A DNA stretch of 64,000 nt, taken from NCBI GenBank assembly GCA_021927905.1, contig BLLK01000023.1, positions 1 through 64,000 of the forward strand. The letters are read 5' to 3'. Below the pieces are notes generated by a model. That model was not told the origin of the DNA. It did not search any database and worked only from the letters and a program-made list of their open reading frames with translations. The position numbers were made by a program, and so were the translations under genes. The first letter of the stretch is position 1. Every line of letters starts with the position of its first letter. Origin of the DNA: Chaetoceros tenuissimus (taxonomy: Eukaryota > Bacillariophyta > Thalassiosirophyceae > Chaetocerotales > Chaetocerotaceae). Below, in pieces: positions 1-9,708 of this stretch.

Positions 1-2135
1 TGATAAGTTATCTACATCGCGTTCAAGAGAAACATCTTCAACAATCTTTGTCCTGTCAGAACCTGAAATTCCATCAATCATGTCGGACGCATTAAGATTT
101 GAAACGCCCTGTCTCTTCTTCAAGTGTCTTCTCTTCATGATTTCTTTTAGACTTTGGATCTTGTAAAATAAAATTTCTCGTTTTGAATTGCAAGATGATA
201 GCCATTCTTGCATCAAGGTATCATTTGCATTTTTCATTCCAAGCATTTCTGGATTGAATTCTGCTAGTATCGCCTTGATGTCTCTTTTGATTTCTGCTCG
301 ATTTACATTTTCAAAATTGATGCCTGTCCAAATCGTCTTTGCATTTTCTTTGCTAAGCACAATCTCGCTTTCAACATATTCACGCAAAAAACTGACAGCG
401 CATTTTTTGCACTCCGACGATCCAACGTCGTACTCTTGAAGAAACGACTTTAGGTCATCATTTGTAGTAGTTGTATCTGAACTATCTTGTTCCTGAGCTC
501 CTAGACCAAGGACTTCAGCCCAATCTTCACCATAGAGGTAAGTTGCAACTTTAATCCAATCATCATTATCTGTCTTGTCAGGAAGTAACTTTAGGAAGGC
601 TCCATGTGCTTGGGAAGATGTCAGGCTAAATTTGCGCAACCAAAACCAATCTGCAGTTCCTATGAATGAAAAATGAGCCAATCATTTCATTTTTTTAAAA
701 GCGAATTCAATTTCACAATCTTACCTTGTCGCAATGTAAATGGCTTTATTTGGTTCATAATATCATTTCGCAAAGAAATTTCAATATTGTCGTCAGTAAA
801 TTTATTTACACCGTCATCAATATCAATCCCAACAAGGAATTTGGAAGAAAAAAAAGTTGAATCTTTGTTATATAAAATTCTCTCAGATGGTTTTAATGCA
901 ATGCCCTCCCATTGATGATTTCCATGCAAAGTTGAAAGTGCAGTTGCAACAGCTCCAGATCCATTTCGAAATGAAGAAGCAAAAATTGTCTTCTCTCCAC
1001 GATCGACACTGAAATATTTCAAGAACAAAGATGGTGCTCCTTTGGTTTCTATGAGTGTGCGAGTATCGTTGTCAGCGAGGTTTTGGTTGTGTGTAAATGG
1101 CCAACAGTTTGCAATTCTTTTACATGTGCCAACAAGATTACCTCCGTGACGAAGAATCAAATCAAACACAAGATTTGGTAGCATATATCCTCTATCTGAT
1201 TGAACTTCAACATTTCTTAAATCAAGTTTTCCTCCAGATCCAAAAAGAAAGGTAAAAATTCTTTCAAAGCAGCTCACACTATCATCATTGGTCTGTTGTA
1301 CAGTTGCAGCAACAGGAACCATTACCCCTGTAGTTACAGCAGTATGTACCACGATGCCTTTTCTATTCGGTTTGACATGAGTTGTAAACTTAATATCAAA
1401 TTGATCTGTTGTTCGCGCTTTTGTTGAACCAAACCAAACTTTATCATCATCAAGCGATATAGAAATGATTTCCCTTCGGTCGATAATAGATACAGTTCTC
1501 AAGAGTGTATTTACTATTTCTTCAACACCTTTCCAAAGCGGAATAGGTGACATAGGTGTGCGCATTTCAAACTCTGGAATCTTCTTTTTTTTTGCCATAT
1601 TCTCCCACACCTTGAGATAATCCTCTTCTTCCATAGGCACTTTCAATCTAGACTGAGGCAAATAAAGCTCGGTTACACTAACTCGATAGGCAGCTTGAGT
1701 AAAAAGAGTGCACATAAAAGCCGCATATTCCATTTTACTCAACGAAAGTTCCTCAGCGAAAAACGAACCAAATTTACTTTCTGGACCAAGTGTTGTGAAG
1801 ATAATAGATGATGCAAGATCCTCCAAGGATAGAGATTGATAATCAATACCAAAAGTTGTTTTCAACTTATTCCGTAGATGTTCTATCTCGACTTTTCCCA
1901 TCTGCCATTGTCTTTCTTTTGCATCGTCGATATTAAAAATTGTGGCATTTTCATTGCTGGAGAAGTCTTTCCATTCATCCGCAGCAGGAGGAGTTAAAAA
2001 AACTTTCAATTCTTCTGCATTCAAAATACAATCCTCAAATTCATTTGGAGTATCAAAGTACAACTCTGACTCTTCAATTTCTTTGATAAGAGTCCAGTCT
2101 ATTTCTTCAAACGATTGCTGAATTGGTCCAGCCAT
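1..2135 (-). CDS. piggyBac-like DDE transposase-related protein (3' part cut by window edge)
   Basis: Two exons can be read: 2135-725 and 659 to beyond position 1, with a 65-nt GT-AG intron (724-660). The splice gives RQG/TADWFWLRKFSLTSS and then at least 218 more open codons to the edge. The fold order looks like piggyBac-type transposases: an acidic ISISLDDDKVW strand near residue 228, an NRKGI strand, then VQSDRGYMLPNLVF with a Leu-rich helix and a GTCKR strand near 315-345. This matches the family's first two catalytic Asp positions followed by the conserved strand/helix. I cannot place the third Asp or a cysteine-rich tail with certainty. The long uninterrupted frame suggests an intact copy or a host-adopted gene. 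No terminal repeats were identified. The family call is inference from pattern only. Confidence 0.55.
660..724 (-). other. intron of the piggyBac-like gene
   Basis: Donor GTAAGA at 724 and acceptor TTCATAG ending at 660. Removal joins CAA-G to GA-ACT and keeps the frame. Length 65 nt, typical of this window. Confidence 0.7.
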
Positions 2136-2403
2136 TTCGCAGAAATCATATAGTGTAAGAGTAATCTTGAAGTACTTGTGTCCATATTGATTGAAACATT
2201 TTTCTACTGATTGCTTTAGAATGTATGTTCACTTTAGAACTTTCGAGTTTACGAAGTCTTTGCCTATGGAAAAGAAGAATCCTTATTCAAAATGGGACTG
2301 ATTTTTAAATCATATCCATGACTTACTGCCATAAGTGATTCCGATGGAACAAGACTAAAAACTGCAATCACTTTCTCATAAAAACAAATACGTAAATATA
2401 ACA

Positions 2404-3000
2404 ATGGCAATCTCAATCAAAGACGAAAACTTCGCTGTGCTTTACCAAAGCGAATTTTCATACATGTTTCGTATCGGAAGGAAGAATGGAGACACCTACC
2501 GAAAGGGGGGTAAGCAGGATCGTGAAGAGAATAGACTCAAAATTTATATTCTTAAAAAGAAAGGAAGTAATTCAAATCATGCTTTTGTGGTCGCTTATGT
2601 TGGTCATCAGCTTGTTCTTAATAGCTGCATTTCGGATTTGCCAGCCAAGTTCCACCAGTTGCGCAAGGATACGGTTGTATTCAATGCGTTTGATGTTTCC
2701 ATTTTTCGCGAAGGATTTCCTCGTAACTTTTGCGTATCATTCAAGGATAGCAAAGACGGAGAAATGACCGCAAGAAACTTTCTTGATGTTTATAATTTCA
2801 TGCACCAATTGAAGGTTTTGGCCAAGACCAAAAAGATCACTGAGAAAGTTGATGAGAAAGAAAATGCTGAAGAAAATTTAGAGGAAGAATTGAAGGAGGA
2901 AGCTGAAGAGGAAATTGAGGAGGAAACTGATGAAGTTGAGTACGATGTGGACGGTGACGGCCCAAACAGTCAAAGCTGGCCTACTCACGATTTTTTGTAA
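2404..3000 (+). CDS. hypothetical protein, 198 aa, with acidic C-terminal tail
   Basis: Single-exon gene starting at an ATG preceded by an A-rich leader (ATAACAATGG) and ending at TAA 2998-3000. Residues 1-140 are compact and mixed alpha/beta in character, with alternating hydrophobic strands (LKIYILKKKG, HAFVVAYVG, NFCVSFKDS) followed by a predicted helix (TARNFLDVYNFMHQL). That order resembles a small PH/WH1-like (EVH1) fold, but no family signature is present and the likeness is only suggestive. Residues 150-180 are almost entirely Glu/Lys (EENLEEELKEEAEEE), and the tail ends in SQSWPTHDFL. No signal peptide or membrane segment is visible. It is divergently oriented from the transposase-like gene, 268 bp away. 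Function unknown. Confidence 0.6.
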   Translation: MAISIKDENFAVLYQSEFSYMFRIGRKNGDTYRKGGKQDREENRLKIYILKKKGSNSNHAFVVAYVGHQLVLNSCISDLPAKFHQLRKDTVVFNAFDVSIFREGFPRNFCVSFKDSKDGEMTARNFLDVYNFMHQLKVLAKTKKITEKVDEKENAEENLEEELKEEAEEEIEEETDEVEYDVDGDGPNSQSWPTHDFL

Positions 3001-3643
3001 GAAGTACAGGTGTAGAAAGGAAGCATGATCGAGTGGAAATTAATTTACGTAGAAATGAAAATATTTAATTTCTTGTTTACTCTTAAATCTATTTAGAATC
3101 GCCAATCCAACCTTGCGCATATCCGCATTAGACCCCAAATCAACTCTTGAACCGTTGCAACACTATTCTACACCACCTCCATGACCCCAATTCTCGCCTA
3201 GCTTCTAGAAAAATCGTTTTGTAAAGGAAAAATTAGTCATCACTTTCAAATTTATCGTTTGGCTGCAAATCGCAAAACTATAACTTACCGATCACGATTC
3301 TATTAGATTGTCACCTATTGTATATCTTGATAAAATATGGAAGGTGAAACATGGTTGGTTGTTGTGTAAAGTAATGAATAGTTCAGATAAAAACTCATGT
3401 CTAGTTTATGTAAGTTTTTTCGTTGGAAATTTGATGTTTTTTCTTTTCCCGTCGGGGCGGGGTTTTTGGCGCGAAAACCGCCCCGACGGCAGCCCAACTG
3501 GATATGGATATTCATCAGAGCATGTGACATGTATGTGTCTTCAGTCCTCCCTCTATTAGCTTAGATTTAAATGGAACTTATGAATATAAAATAAATAAAC
3601 TCTTCTTAATTTTTAAAACCCTATATATTGCAATTTACTTTGT
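3001..3643. other. 643-bp gap between convergent genes, with a GC-rich hairpin
   Basis: No credible gene. Small open frames here on either strand (for example 3308-3559) have no protein-like composition. The only clear structure is the inverted repeat at 3449-3489, listed separately. Confidence 0.6.
3449..3489. repeat. GC-rich perfect inverted repeat (hairpin)
   Basis: Arms CCGTCGGGGCGG (3449-3460) and CCGCCCCGACGG (3478-3489) are exact reverse complements. A 17-nt centre (3461-3477) carries further T/A pairing (TTTT with AAAA). It stands out in AT-rich sequence between two convergent genes. It could be a mobile-element remnant, a transcription-end structure or a recombination-prone hairpin. 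No terminator family is claimed. Confidence 0.75.
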
Positions 3644-5620
3644 CTATACATCAAATACGATATTACCATTCTCATCTTGGCGCATATCCTCTTCGGTGCT
3701 CTCAACCTTGCTGATATCGGCTGTCAAGTCAATCAAGTCTTCACCAATGATTTTGGATTCATCGTTTTCTTTTCCCAAGTCTTCATCTTCGTCATCATGA
3801 GGAGAATCAGCTTGCATGTCAATCTCTTCTATGTCCTCAGATTCTTGAATATCTTCTTCTTTTGCAACATCGACATGTTTCTGCTCATCCTTTTCTTCTA
3901 CTTCTTGAGTCTCTGTATGAGGTTGAGCAGTACCTACGCTAAGGCCCTCCATGTCAAAAGAATTTGCTTCTCCTTCACTAAGATCTTCCTCACCTTGAAC
4001 TTCTTCAGGGACCTTTTCCAGCACATCACCTTCTGAGAAACTTTTTACAATTTCATCTTCAGCAACTTCTTCATTGGCCTCATCTGCAGCTTCTTCAGTT
4101 GTCTCCTCGACTTCTTCATTGGCCTCCTCTTCTACATTCTCAGTCTCTACATCCTCTGTAGCTTCTTCTGGAATTGCTTCATCTGCAACATCGGTCTCGA
4201 TGCCGTTTTCGTTAATTTCTTCAGTTACATCTAACCAAAATCCACCGACTTGCCTCTTTTCATGATTATGAAAATTTTCAGGGTCCGTGATTTTCTCTCC
4301 AATTGCTCTCAAAGAAGAACCGAGACCAGTTACAGCTCCTTTCAGCCCTTCGCCAAACTTTGGTGCATGATATCCAATTCCAGCTACAGTGCCTGCTACA
4401 GCACCCTTCACTCCTTCACCAGCACCTACAAGTCCTTCACCAATCTTTGGTGCAGCCGCATTGTATGCTGATCCAATTCCAGCAACAGTGCCCGCTACAG
4501 CGCCCTTAACACCTTCACCAGCACCTGCAAGTCCCTCACCAATCTTTGGAACAACATTGGTTGATACACTTTCACCAAGTCTTCGAGCACCTTGAATAAT
4601 TGGTGATCCAAAGCCTTCCTCACCCTCTTCCGTCACACAGCATCCCTTACATGACTTGAACAAGTCAAGAGGTTTGCATTTATCTTCTTCCTCCTCTTCA
4701 GTAATGAGAACATTTCTATTGGCAATCGACATGCGAATACTTTTAGACATTTGTTCATATCCCTTTCTCACTCCATGTACAATGTTATGGCGAGCTTTCA
4801 CACCCTTTGGCCCTCCAGCAAGTTGCTTTCTCAAAGCAGCAGAGTATTTCTTCATTGCCAAGCTATTCTCTTCGATCAAGTCCTCTTTCCCAACAACATT
4901 CACCAAGTAGTGTTTTGGTAGCAAAGGAAGACGAACAGTATTCAGTACGCTCACCAAATCATCGGAACGATTGTCAACATCGTATTTGATCCACTTCATA
5001 CCTGCCTCATATACTTCAATCTCAGATGGCACTTGAAGCTTATCATCACTTAGAATTTCAATCACGGTATTCGAAGCCAAATTCTGAAATCTAGGCATAT
5101 CCGAAATATCACTCAAATGTCTTCCAATCAATCCAATAGATTCACCTCGAATCTTTTCATTACTGCACAATCTTGCAGACAACCAATACTCAAAACAGTT
5201 GTCAATGTCAAGATTCTTCAACATAAATTCTACACAAGCATCAGTAGTCAATTTCACATCAAGATGATGACTTGCTTCAAAAATAGCAGTTACATTGTTT
5301 GCGTGCAATCCGTCTACTGTTCCAGTGTAAAGACTATCTACGATGATACGAAAGATGGACGCTTTGATGCTTGGTGAAAACTCCAAGTTGATTTCTGTGG
5401 ACTCATCTGCAAATGCATTACGAAAGTATCCACTTCCATGAGAGAGTACTGGAGAGTGCAGATCGAAAATTTCATCTTCGCATTTGATACTGACGTCGGT
5501 GATGGCTTTTGTGGTGTAGAGAGTTACAAGGTGGTTTGCAAGTGAAAGTGCATGCATTTCATTGACTGGAGGTAAGTCCCCTTTTGTGGACGGAAGCGAT
5601 GGCAAAAAATCTTCTTCCAT
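3644..5620 (-). CDS. BTB/POZ-BACK domain protein with amphipathic 11-residue repeats and acidic tail
   Basis: Single exon, 658 aa, ATG 5620 to TAG 3644. Residues about 35-130 form a BTB/POZ domain (ITDVSIKCEDEIFDLHSPVL, then YFRNAF and LYTGTVDGLHANNV), and 135-245 form a BACK domain (CFEYWLSARLC, VYEAGMKWIKYD, LLPKHYLVNVV). BTB-BACK proteins are usually Cullin-3 ubiquitin-ligase adaptors, but no Kelch propeller follows. Instead, residues about 358-440 hold a 33-residue repeat, itself three 11-mers such as KGAVAGTVAGI. It is Gly/Ala/Val rich with spaced Lys/Glu, as in amphipathic helices that bind lipid surfaces. DNA copies lie near 4380-4455 and 4479-4551, 99 bp apart. A CKGCC motif lies just before the repeats. 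The last 180 residues are highly acidic. Cullin binding is inferred from the domain family only. Confidence 0.85.
   Translation of the reverse strand: MEEDFLPSLPSTKGDLPPVNEMHALSLANHLVTLYTTKAITDVSIKCEDEIFDLHSPVLSHGSGYFRNAFADESTEINLEFSPSIKASIFRIIVDSLYTGTVDGLHANNVTAIFEASHHLDVKLTTDACVEFMLKNLDIDNCFEYWLSARLCSNEKIRGESIGLIGRHLSDISDMPRFQNLASNTVIEILSDDKLQVPSEIEVYEAGMKWIKYDVDNRSDDLVSVLNTVRLPLLPKHYLVNVVGKEDLIEENSLAMKKYSAALRKQLAGGPKGVKARHNIVHGVRKGYEQMSKSIRMSIANRNVLITEEEEEDKCKPLDLFKSCKGCCVTEEGEEGFGSPIIQGARRLGESVSTNVVPKIGEGLAGAGEGVKGAVAGTVAGIGSAYNAAAPKIGEGLVGAGEGVKGAVAGTVAGIGYHAPKFGEGLKGAVTGLGSSLRAIGEKITDPENFHNHEKRQVGGFWLDVTEEINENGIETDVADEAIPEEATEDVETENVEEEANEEVEETTEEAADEANEEVAEDEIVKSFSEGDVLEKVPEEVQGEEDLSEGEANSFDMEGLSVGTAQPHTETQEVEEKDEQKHVDVAKEEDIQESEDIEEIDMQADSPHDDEDEDLGKENDESKIIGEDLIDLTADISKVESTEEDMRQDENGNIVFDV
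4380..4551 (-). repeat. 99-bp in-gene tandem repeat coding 33-aa units
   Basis: Two near-identical copies start about 99 bp apart (near 4380 and 4479), differing at a few mostly silent sites. A shorter third unit lies downstream in the coding direction. They encode the amphipathic repeat of the BTB-BACK protein. Confidence 0.7.
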
Positions 5621-6338
5621 TTTTGTGCTTGAAACTGTTCAGTTGAAGGAGGCTATAAGTTGGGAACGTAGGTATTGAACAGATGATTTCTGGAACAAGT
5701 GTAGTGGCCAGTTACTTTAATTATGTTCTAAAGAAAGCATTCAATCAATCTTTGCTTTTGACAGAAGAAGATGTACTACTTGACGCGTACGCGTGACACA
5801 GTTTGCCGTTTCAAAGTAAAAAATTGGCACACACTAAATCACTCAACATTGAACTAAATAACTCTTATTTCATACTAAGATATTCTCGTCTAGGCCATTA
5901 TTGACATGCAGTTTTTCCAATGAAAATCTTGGCATTTGACTGGTGGGCTGGTGGGGCACCCTTTGAAAACGACGTGTACCGGTAGAGGTATTGCTCTACT
6001 ACAGTGTAATTACACTTGTACTGGTATAAATTATAAACTGAAATTTTCAAATACAGAAGAATACAAAGAAAAGTAAGTACACAGTCGAAGCCAAGTCTCC
6101 AAGCAAACATATAATATTACATAAAATACCAAAAAGGACATTTCAAGGCCTTCTTGTTTTGCCTTCCCTCTAGTATTTTGGACCTTATACTGTTCGCATA
6201 CATACTAACAGAACACATATGTATTCTACCCTACCTCTCTCGTCACAAAAGTACACAAAGATACTCTTTCAAAGTACAATAGTAACCAATATATGAAAGT
6301 ACTGAATCAGAAATAAGACTACATTTACGACGACAACA
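5621..6338. other. 718-bp divergent intergenic region
   Basis: Lies between the start codons of the BTB protein (minus) and the MFS/CRAL-TRIO protein (plus), so it should hold both promoters. The only notable site is the 12-bp palindrome at 5783-5794. No convincing coding sequence. Confidence 0.6.
5783..5794. promoter_or_regulatory. ACGCGTACGCGT palindrome
   Basis: A perfect 12-bp palindrome made of two ACGCGT hexamers, about 165 bp upstream of the BTB start codon. ACGCGT is the core of the yeast MCB cell-cycle element; any equivalent role in this organism is speculation. Confidence 0.3.
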
Positions 6339-9320
6339 ATGTTTCGCTTAGCACTTCTCATCGATGGTGCTAGTAGAGCAACTCTGATTCCATTCGCACC
6401 TCTCCTCTTTGGCCACTTACTGAACCCTAACCCTAACAAGCACCTAAAAGAATCATCAGATATACCAGAAGAAAGTTGGAAAAAAGTCATGTGGGCAACG
6501 TCATGTATCATGACAATCTATATGGCAGGAAGAGGGATAGGTACTGCACTAGGAGCAAAAAGCCATAGAATCCAAAGAATCTTTGAGAACTCGAACAACA
6601 GAGCCTTTGGAAAAACAGCGGGTGTGATACTTGCGCTCCATTTACTTTGTTATGGAGCTAGTCTAAAAGAATTCGTATCCATTTACTTCATTCGGTTCTT
6701 GATGGGTCTCTTGTCTGGACTCTTACTACGTGTTTCATCAGGAAGTAAGGGATTTGATGATCGAAGCCTTGAATTCATTGTGGAAACAGACATTGCCAAA
6801 ATTTGGTTAGTAGGATTTGGTATTTCCATGATTTTCAGTGGGGTTCTTTACTATCCTTTGTGTCAGTCAAAGTTGTTTCAAGTACTCATGGGCGGAGGTG
6901 ACTTTCATGGTTCCTGGGTGATTGGTGTAGCAATGTTCTTTGCTGTTGTTCTCTTGACTGACTGTGTTTTGAGTGCAGCTTGTGGAAAGTGGATTACTAT
7001 GGAAGACTTGAAATATCGCCATGCTGAAAAGGAATGGAGTTCCCCTGCTGTAGTAAAAAAACCTCAGGATGGATTGGTGAAAAGGAGAACGAGAATAGGA
7101 TCAAATAGCAATAGTAATCGGCTACGGCTAGGGTCATATGAACCACACCCTAGAAGACAACTAGACTCAACCAATAGTAGAAATAGAAAGCGAGTTGATT
7201 CAGAAATGTCCAATGATGTATTTTTTGACTGTGAGTCGCATTGCACAAATGCAAGTATATCAGAATATGATTTGGAAATGGGACCACATTCGCCCATTCA
7301 AAAGAAGTCAAGTATGGATGAAAGGGACAATTTATATAGTATTACGAAATATGAGCACGGTAAATGTGTGTTTGAAGACGGTTCTCCGTCACCTGTCCAA
7401 GCTGAACTTTGTGTTGGTCATGTACCTGCTGCTTGGAAAACTACGCACAAATCTAAAGCTGTACAAAAATGGGAAGAGACCAAGAAATGGAGAATCGAGA
7501 ACAAAGTATGGAAAATCCATACAATGCCTCATCCATTATTTTCAAAGATCAAGCAAGCATATTCTCATCACATCCATGGCTTTAGTAAAAAAGGATACCC
7601 TGTTGTATATGAATCACCTGGTACCATGACGCTCAAAAAATACTTTTCTGATGGATCTATTACCGTGAATGATATGCTTTATCACTATAGGTACTTTTTA
7701 GAATATATGTCAAATCTTCTTTGTTCTCGACCTGAATTGAGGGAGAGACTAGACAAGCGAACAGGAAATGAAGCAAATTGCCATTGGGGTTTCGTTGTTG
7801 TTATGGACATTTCTGGTCTCAATCTTGGTATCTTGAGTGGAGATGTACTTCGGTACTTGAACAATGCTGGTGCTATCAATGCAAGCCACTATCCCATGTC
7901 CACAAACATGGCATTAGTTGCTAATGCGCCTTTTTGGATTTCAGGTGCTTTTGGAAGTGTAAAATCCTTTCTTCCTGAAAATACACAGGTCGACATTCTT
8001 TCAAAATCAGAGCAAGTGCAACAAATGCGAAATTATATTGACGATGATCAAATTCCAAAAGAATTTGGAGGTTCTAGTCCGTATGCACTTGGGGAACACC
8101 CGTTTGAAAAAGAACTAGAGGAACTTGTAGAATCTGGGATAAATAATACATGTAATGAGGATGAGGTAGACGAAGACTTGTTTGTTGGAACAACCATGTC
8201 GACAGTGGCAGAGGAAAAGCAGTCTGATCAAGTATCTGAAGATGTACCAAAATACCTCTTTCACGTCGACGAAGAATTAGAGACTAACACCGATCAAGCT
8301 ATGCTTCCTATTTTGGGACCGATGGACGATGACGTTAACATCAGTTCATCAGAAGAAAGATGTTATAGAAATAGCCGATACACCATTGCACTGCGAAATG
8401 GAAAGCAATGGGGCAGTGCAAGATTTTATGCGGAAGAATTTATATTTGTAATGATATCTGTCATCCATTGTCTATGGTGCGCTGCACAGGGTTCACTTGC
8501 AACAATAATACCAATATGGCTCTTGCTTCCGCGGAGCAATGGAGGGCTGGAATCTAAACCACGTACTAGTTCTTTTGCTTTATTTGCTGCAGCCATTGTG
8601 GTGTTATGGCTTCTCAGGACGAAATTGGCAAAGAGTATCGGTAGTATTCCTGTCACAGCTCCTATGAGAGGATACCGCATTGGCGTTGGAGCTGAAGCCG
8701 TGATCTTATGTCTGTTACCATTCATTCCATATATTTCAGGAAATGACAAGATGCTTGTTCTCACCTTCAATGCATTATTTTTCGCTGCCATGTTTATCGC
8801 AAGTATAATTGGTCGCATGTCTTCTGTCCGACTTCATTCTATTGCTTCGGCTGCTTACATGGACAAAATTTCACTTAGTTGCGACACGCACACAGCCCTT
8901 GGTAATTGCTTGTATCGTCTCTCACAGTTTGTAGAGCAAGGAAAATTCTCTTACATGATTGGCGTGATTGGCGAAATGGTGGGTGCCTTGATTGTCACTC
9001 CTATAGTGGTATGGTCTTCCGATAAAGATCACCGCTTCCCGCTCGACGCATCATTTGCATTCTACACAGGATCAGCACTATGTACATGTCTTTACATGGC
9101 ATCGTTCTACTTCAGAGTTGCTGGAGAGACTATGAGTCGAAGGATAGCCGATGAGGAGCTACATCATCAGAACTCTTCTATGAGCTGTGCAATGATGAGA
9201 GATGTCATTGCAGTTTCGACACAAGATATGGCAAGTATGTTTGAGGAACCATCGTTTGGACACTCAAGCTCGACAGAAATTGACGACGAAGACATGAAAT
9301 TGATTTCGAAAAAGATATAA
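6339..9320 (+). CDS. MFS-type membrane transporter with a CRAL-TRIO (Sec14) domain inserted in its central loop
   Basis: One uninterrupted 993-codon frame. Residues 1-215 hold about six hydrophobic segments in major-facilitator style, including the TM2/loop motif IYMAGRGIGTALGAK. Residues 225-340 form a polar cytosolic stretch. Residues about 365-600 read as a CRAL-TRIO lipid-binding domain: an N-terminal helical lead-in (AVQKWEETKKWRIENKVW), the central strand FVVVMDISGLN, YPMSTNMALVANAPFWI, the VDILSKSEQ strand and the exit IPKEFGGSSPYALGEHPFEK. An acidic linker follows, then six more membrane segments (about 703-925) and a cytosolic tail. MFS proteins normally have a short central loop; here it carries a full lipid-transfer domain. 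I infer lipid sensing or handling coupled to transport, with substrate unknown. The continuous frame across all three parts argues against a gene-joining artefact. Confidence 0.8.
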   Translation: MFRLALLIDGASRATLIPFAPLLFGHLLNPNPNKHLKESSDIPEESWKKVMWATSCIMTIYMAGRGIGTALGAKSHRIQRIFENSNNRAFGKTAGVILALHLLCYGASLKEFVSIYFIRFLMGLLSGLLLRVSSGSKGFDDRSLEFIVETDIAKIWLVGFGISMIFSGVLYYPLCQSKLFQVLMGGGDFHGSWVIGVAMFFAVVLLTDCVLSAACGKWITMEDLKYRHAEKEWSSPAVVKKPQDGLVKRRTRIGSNSNSNRLRLGSYEPHPRRQLDSTNSRNRKRVDSEMSNDVFFDCESHCTNASISEYDLEMGPHSPIQKKSSMDERDNLYSITKYEHGKCVFEDGSPSPVQAELCVGHVPAAWKTTHKSKAVQKWEETKKWRIENKVWKIHTMPHPLFSKIKQAYSHHIHGFSKKGYPVVYESPGTMTLKKYFSDGSITVNDMLYHYRYFLEYMSNLLCSRPELRERLDKRTGNEANCHWGFVVVMDISGLNLGILSGDVLRYLNNAGAINASHYPMSTNMALVANAPFWISGAFGSVKSFLPENTQVDILSKSEQVQQMRNYIDDDQIPKEFGGSSPYALGEHPFEKELEELVESGINNTCNEDEVDEDLFVGTTMSTVAEEKQSDQVSEDVPKYLFHVDEELETNTDQAMLPILGPMDDDVNISSSEERCYRNSRYTIALRNGKQWGSARFYAEEFIFVMISVIHCLWCAAQGSLATIIPIWLLLPRSNGGLESKPRTSSFALFAAAIVVLWLLRTKLAKSIGSIPVTAPMRGYRIGVGAEAVILCLLPFIPYISGNDKMLVLTFNALFFAAMFIASIIGRMSSVRLHSIASAAYMDKISLSCDTHTALGNCLYRLSQFVEQGKFSYMIGVIGEMVGALIVTPIVVWSSDKDHRFPLDASFAFYTGSALCTCLYMASFYFRVAGETMSRRIADEELHHQNSSMSCAMMRDVIAVSTQDMASMFEEPSFGHSSSTEIDDEDMKLISKKI

Positions 9321-9708
9321 TTTCTTTTCTAAAAAATAAAATAGATCTGTATTTGTACATTCTCTTCTCTCAACACAAGCATTAAATTATCGGTTAGTCT
9401 CTCTGCAAAAGTGGTAACACGAAATTTACATCCGACAGAAGATATCGCTTTATATCTTTCGTTTTATTTTCTAATGTCATACGAATAAATTGTGGCTGAA
9501 GAGGCGACAGGTAAAGTACAGGTATTGACAGCTTTTGAGTAATTTAGACGTGAAACACACAAGGATTTTTGAAGGTATCTTCGCTGACACCTTTTCCAAC
9601 TGACAACAATCATCTGTAATGATGCTTCATGAGAGCAATAGATTCTTCCACCAAATACAGAGACGTTAGTACATTAAAGATAACGGAAACAATAGCTCCA
9701 AATTTGAA
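9321..9708. other. 388-bp intergenic region, promoter of the plastid-targeted protein
   Basis: AT-rich, with no open frame of note. It holds the 3' end of the transporter gene and the upstream region of the gene starting at 9709. No motif recognised. Confidence 0.5.

Noticed and set aside
3308-3559. 83-codon frame across the GC hairpin
   Set aside because: Non-ATG start and random composition; explained by the hairpin's stop-poor GC sequence.
6423-6436. CCCTAACCCTAA telomere-like word
   Set aside because: Only two units and inside the coding sequence (LLNPNPNK) of the transporter, so chance codon use.
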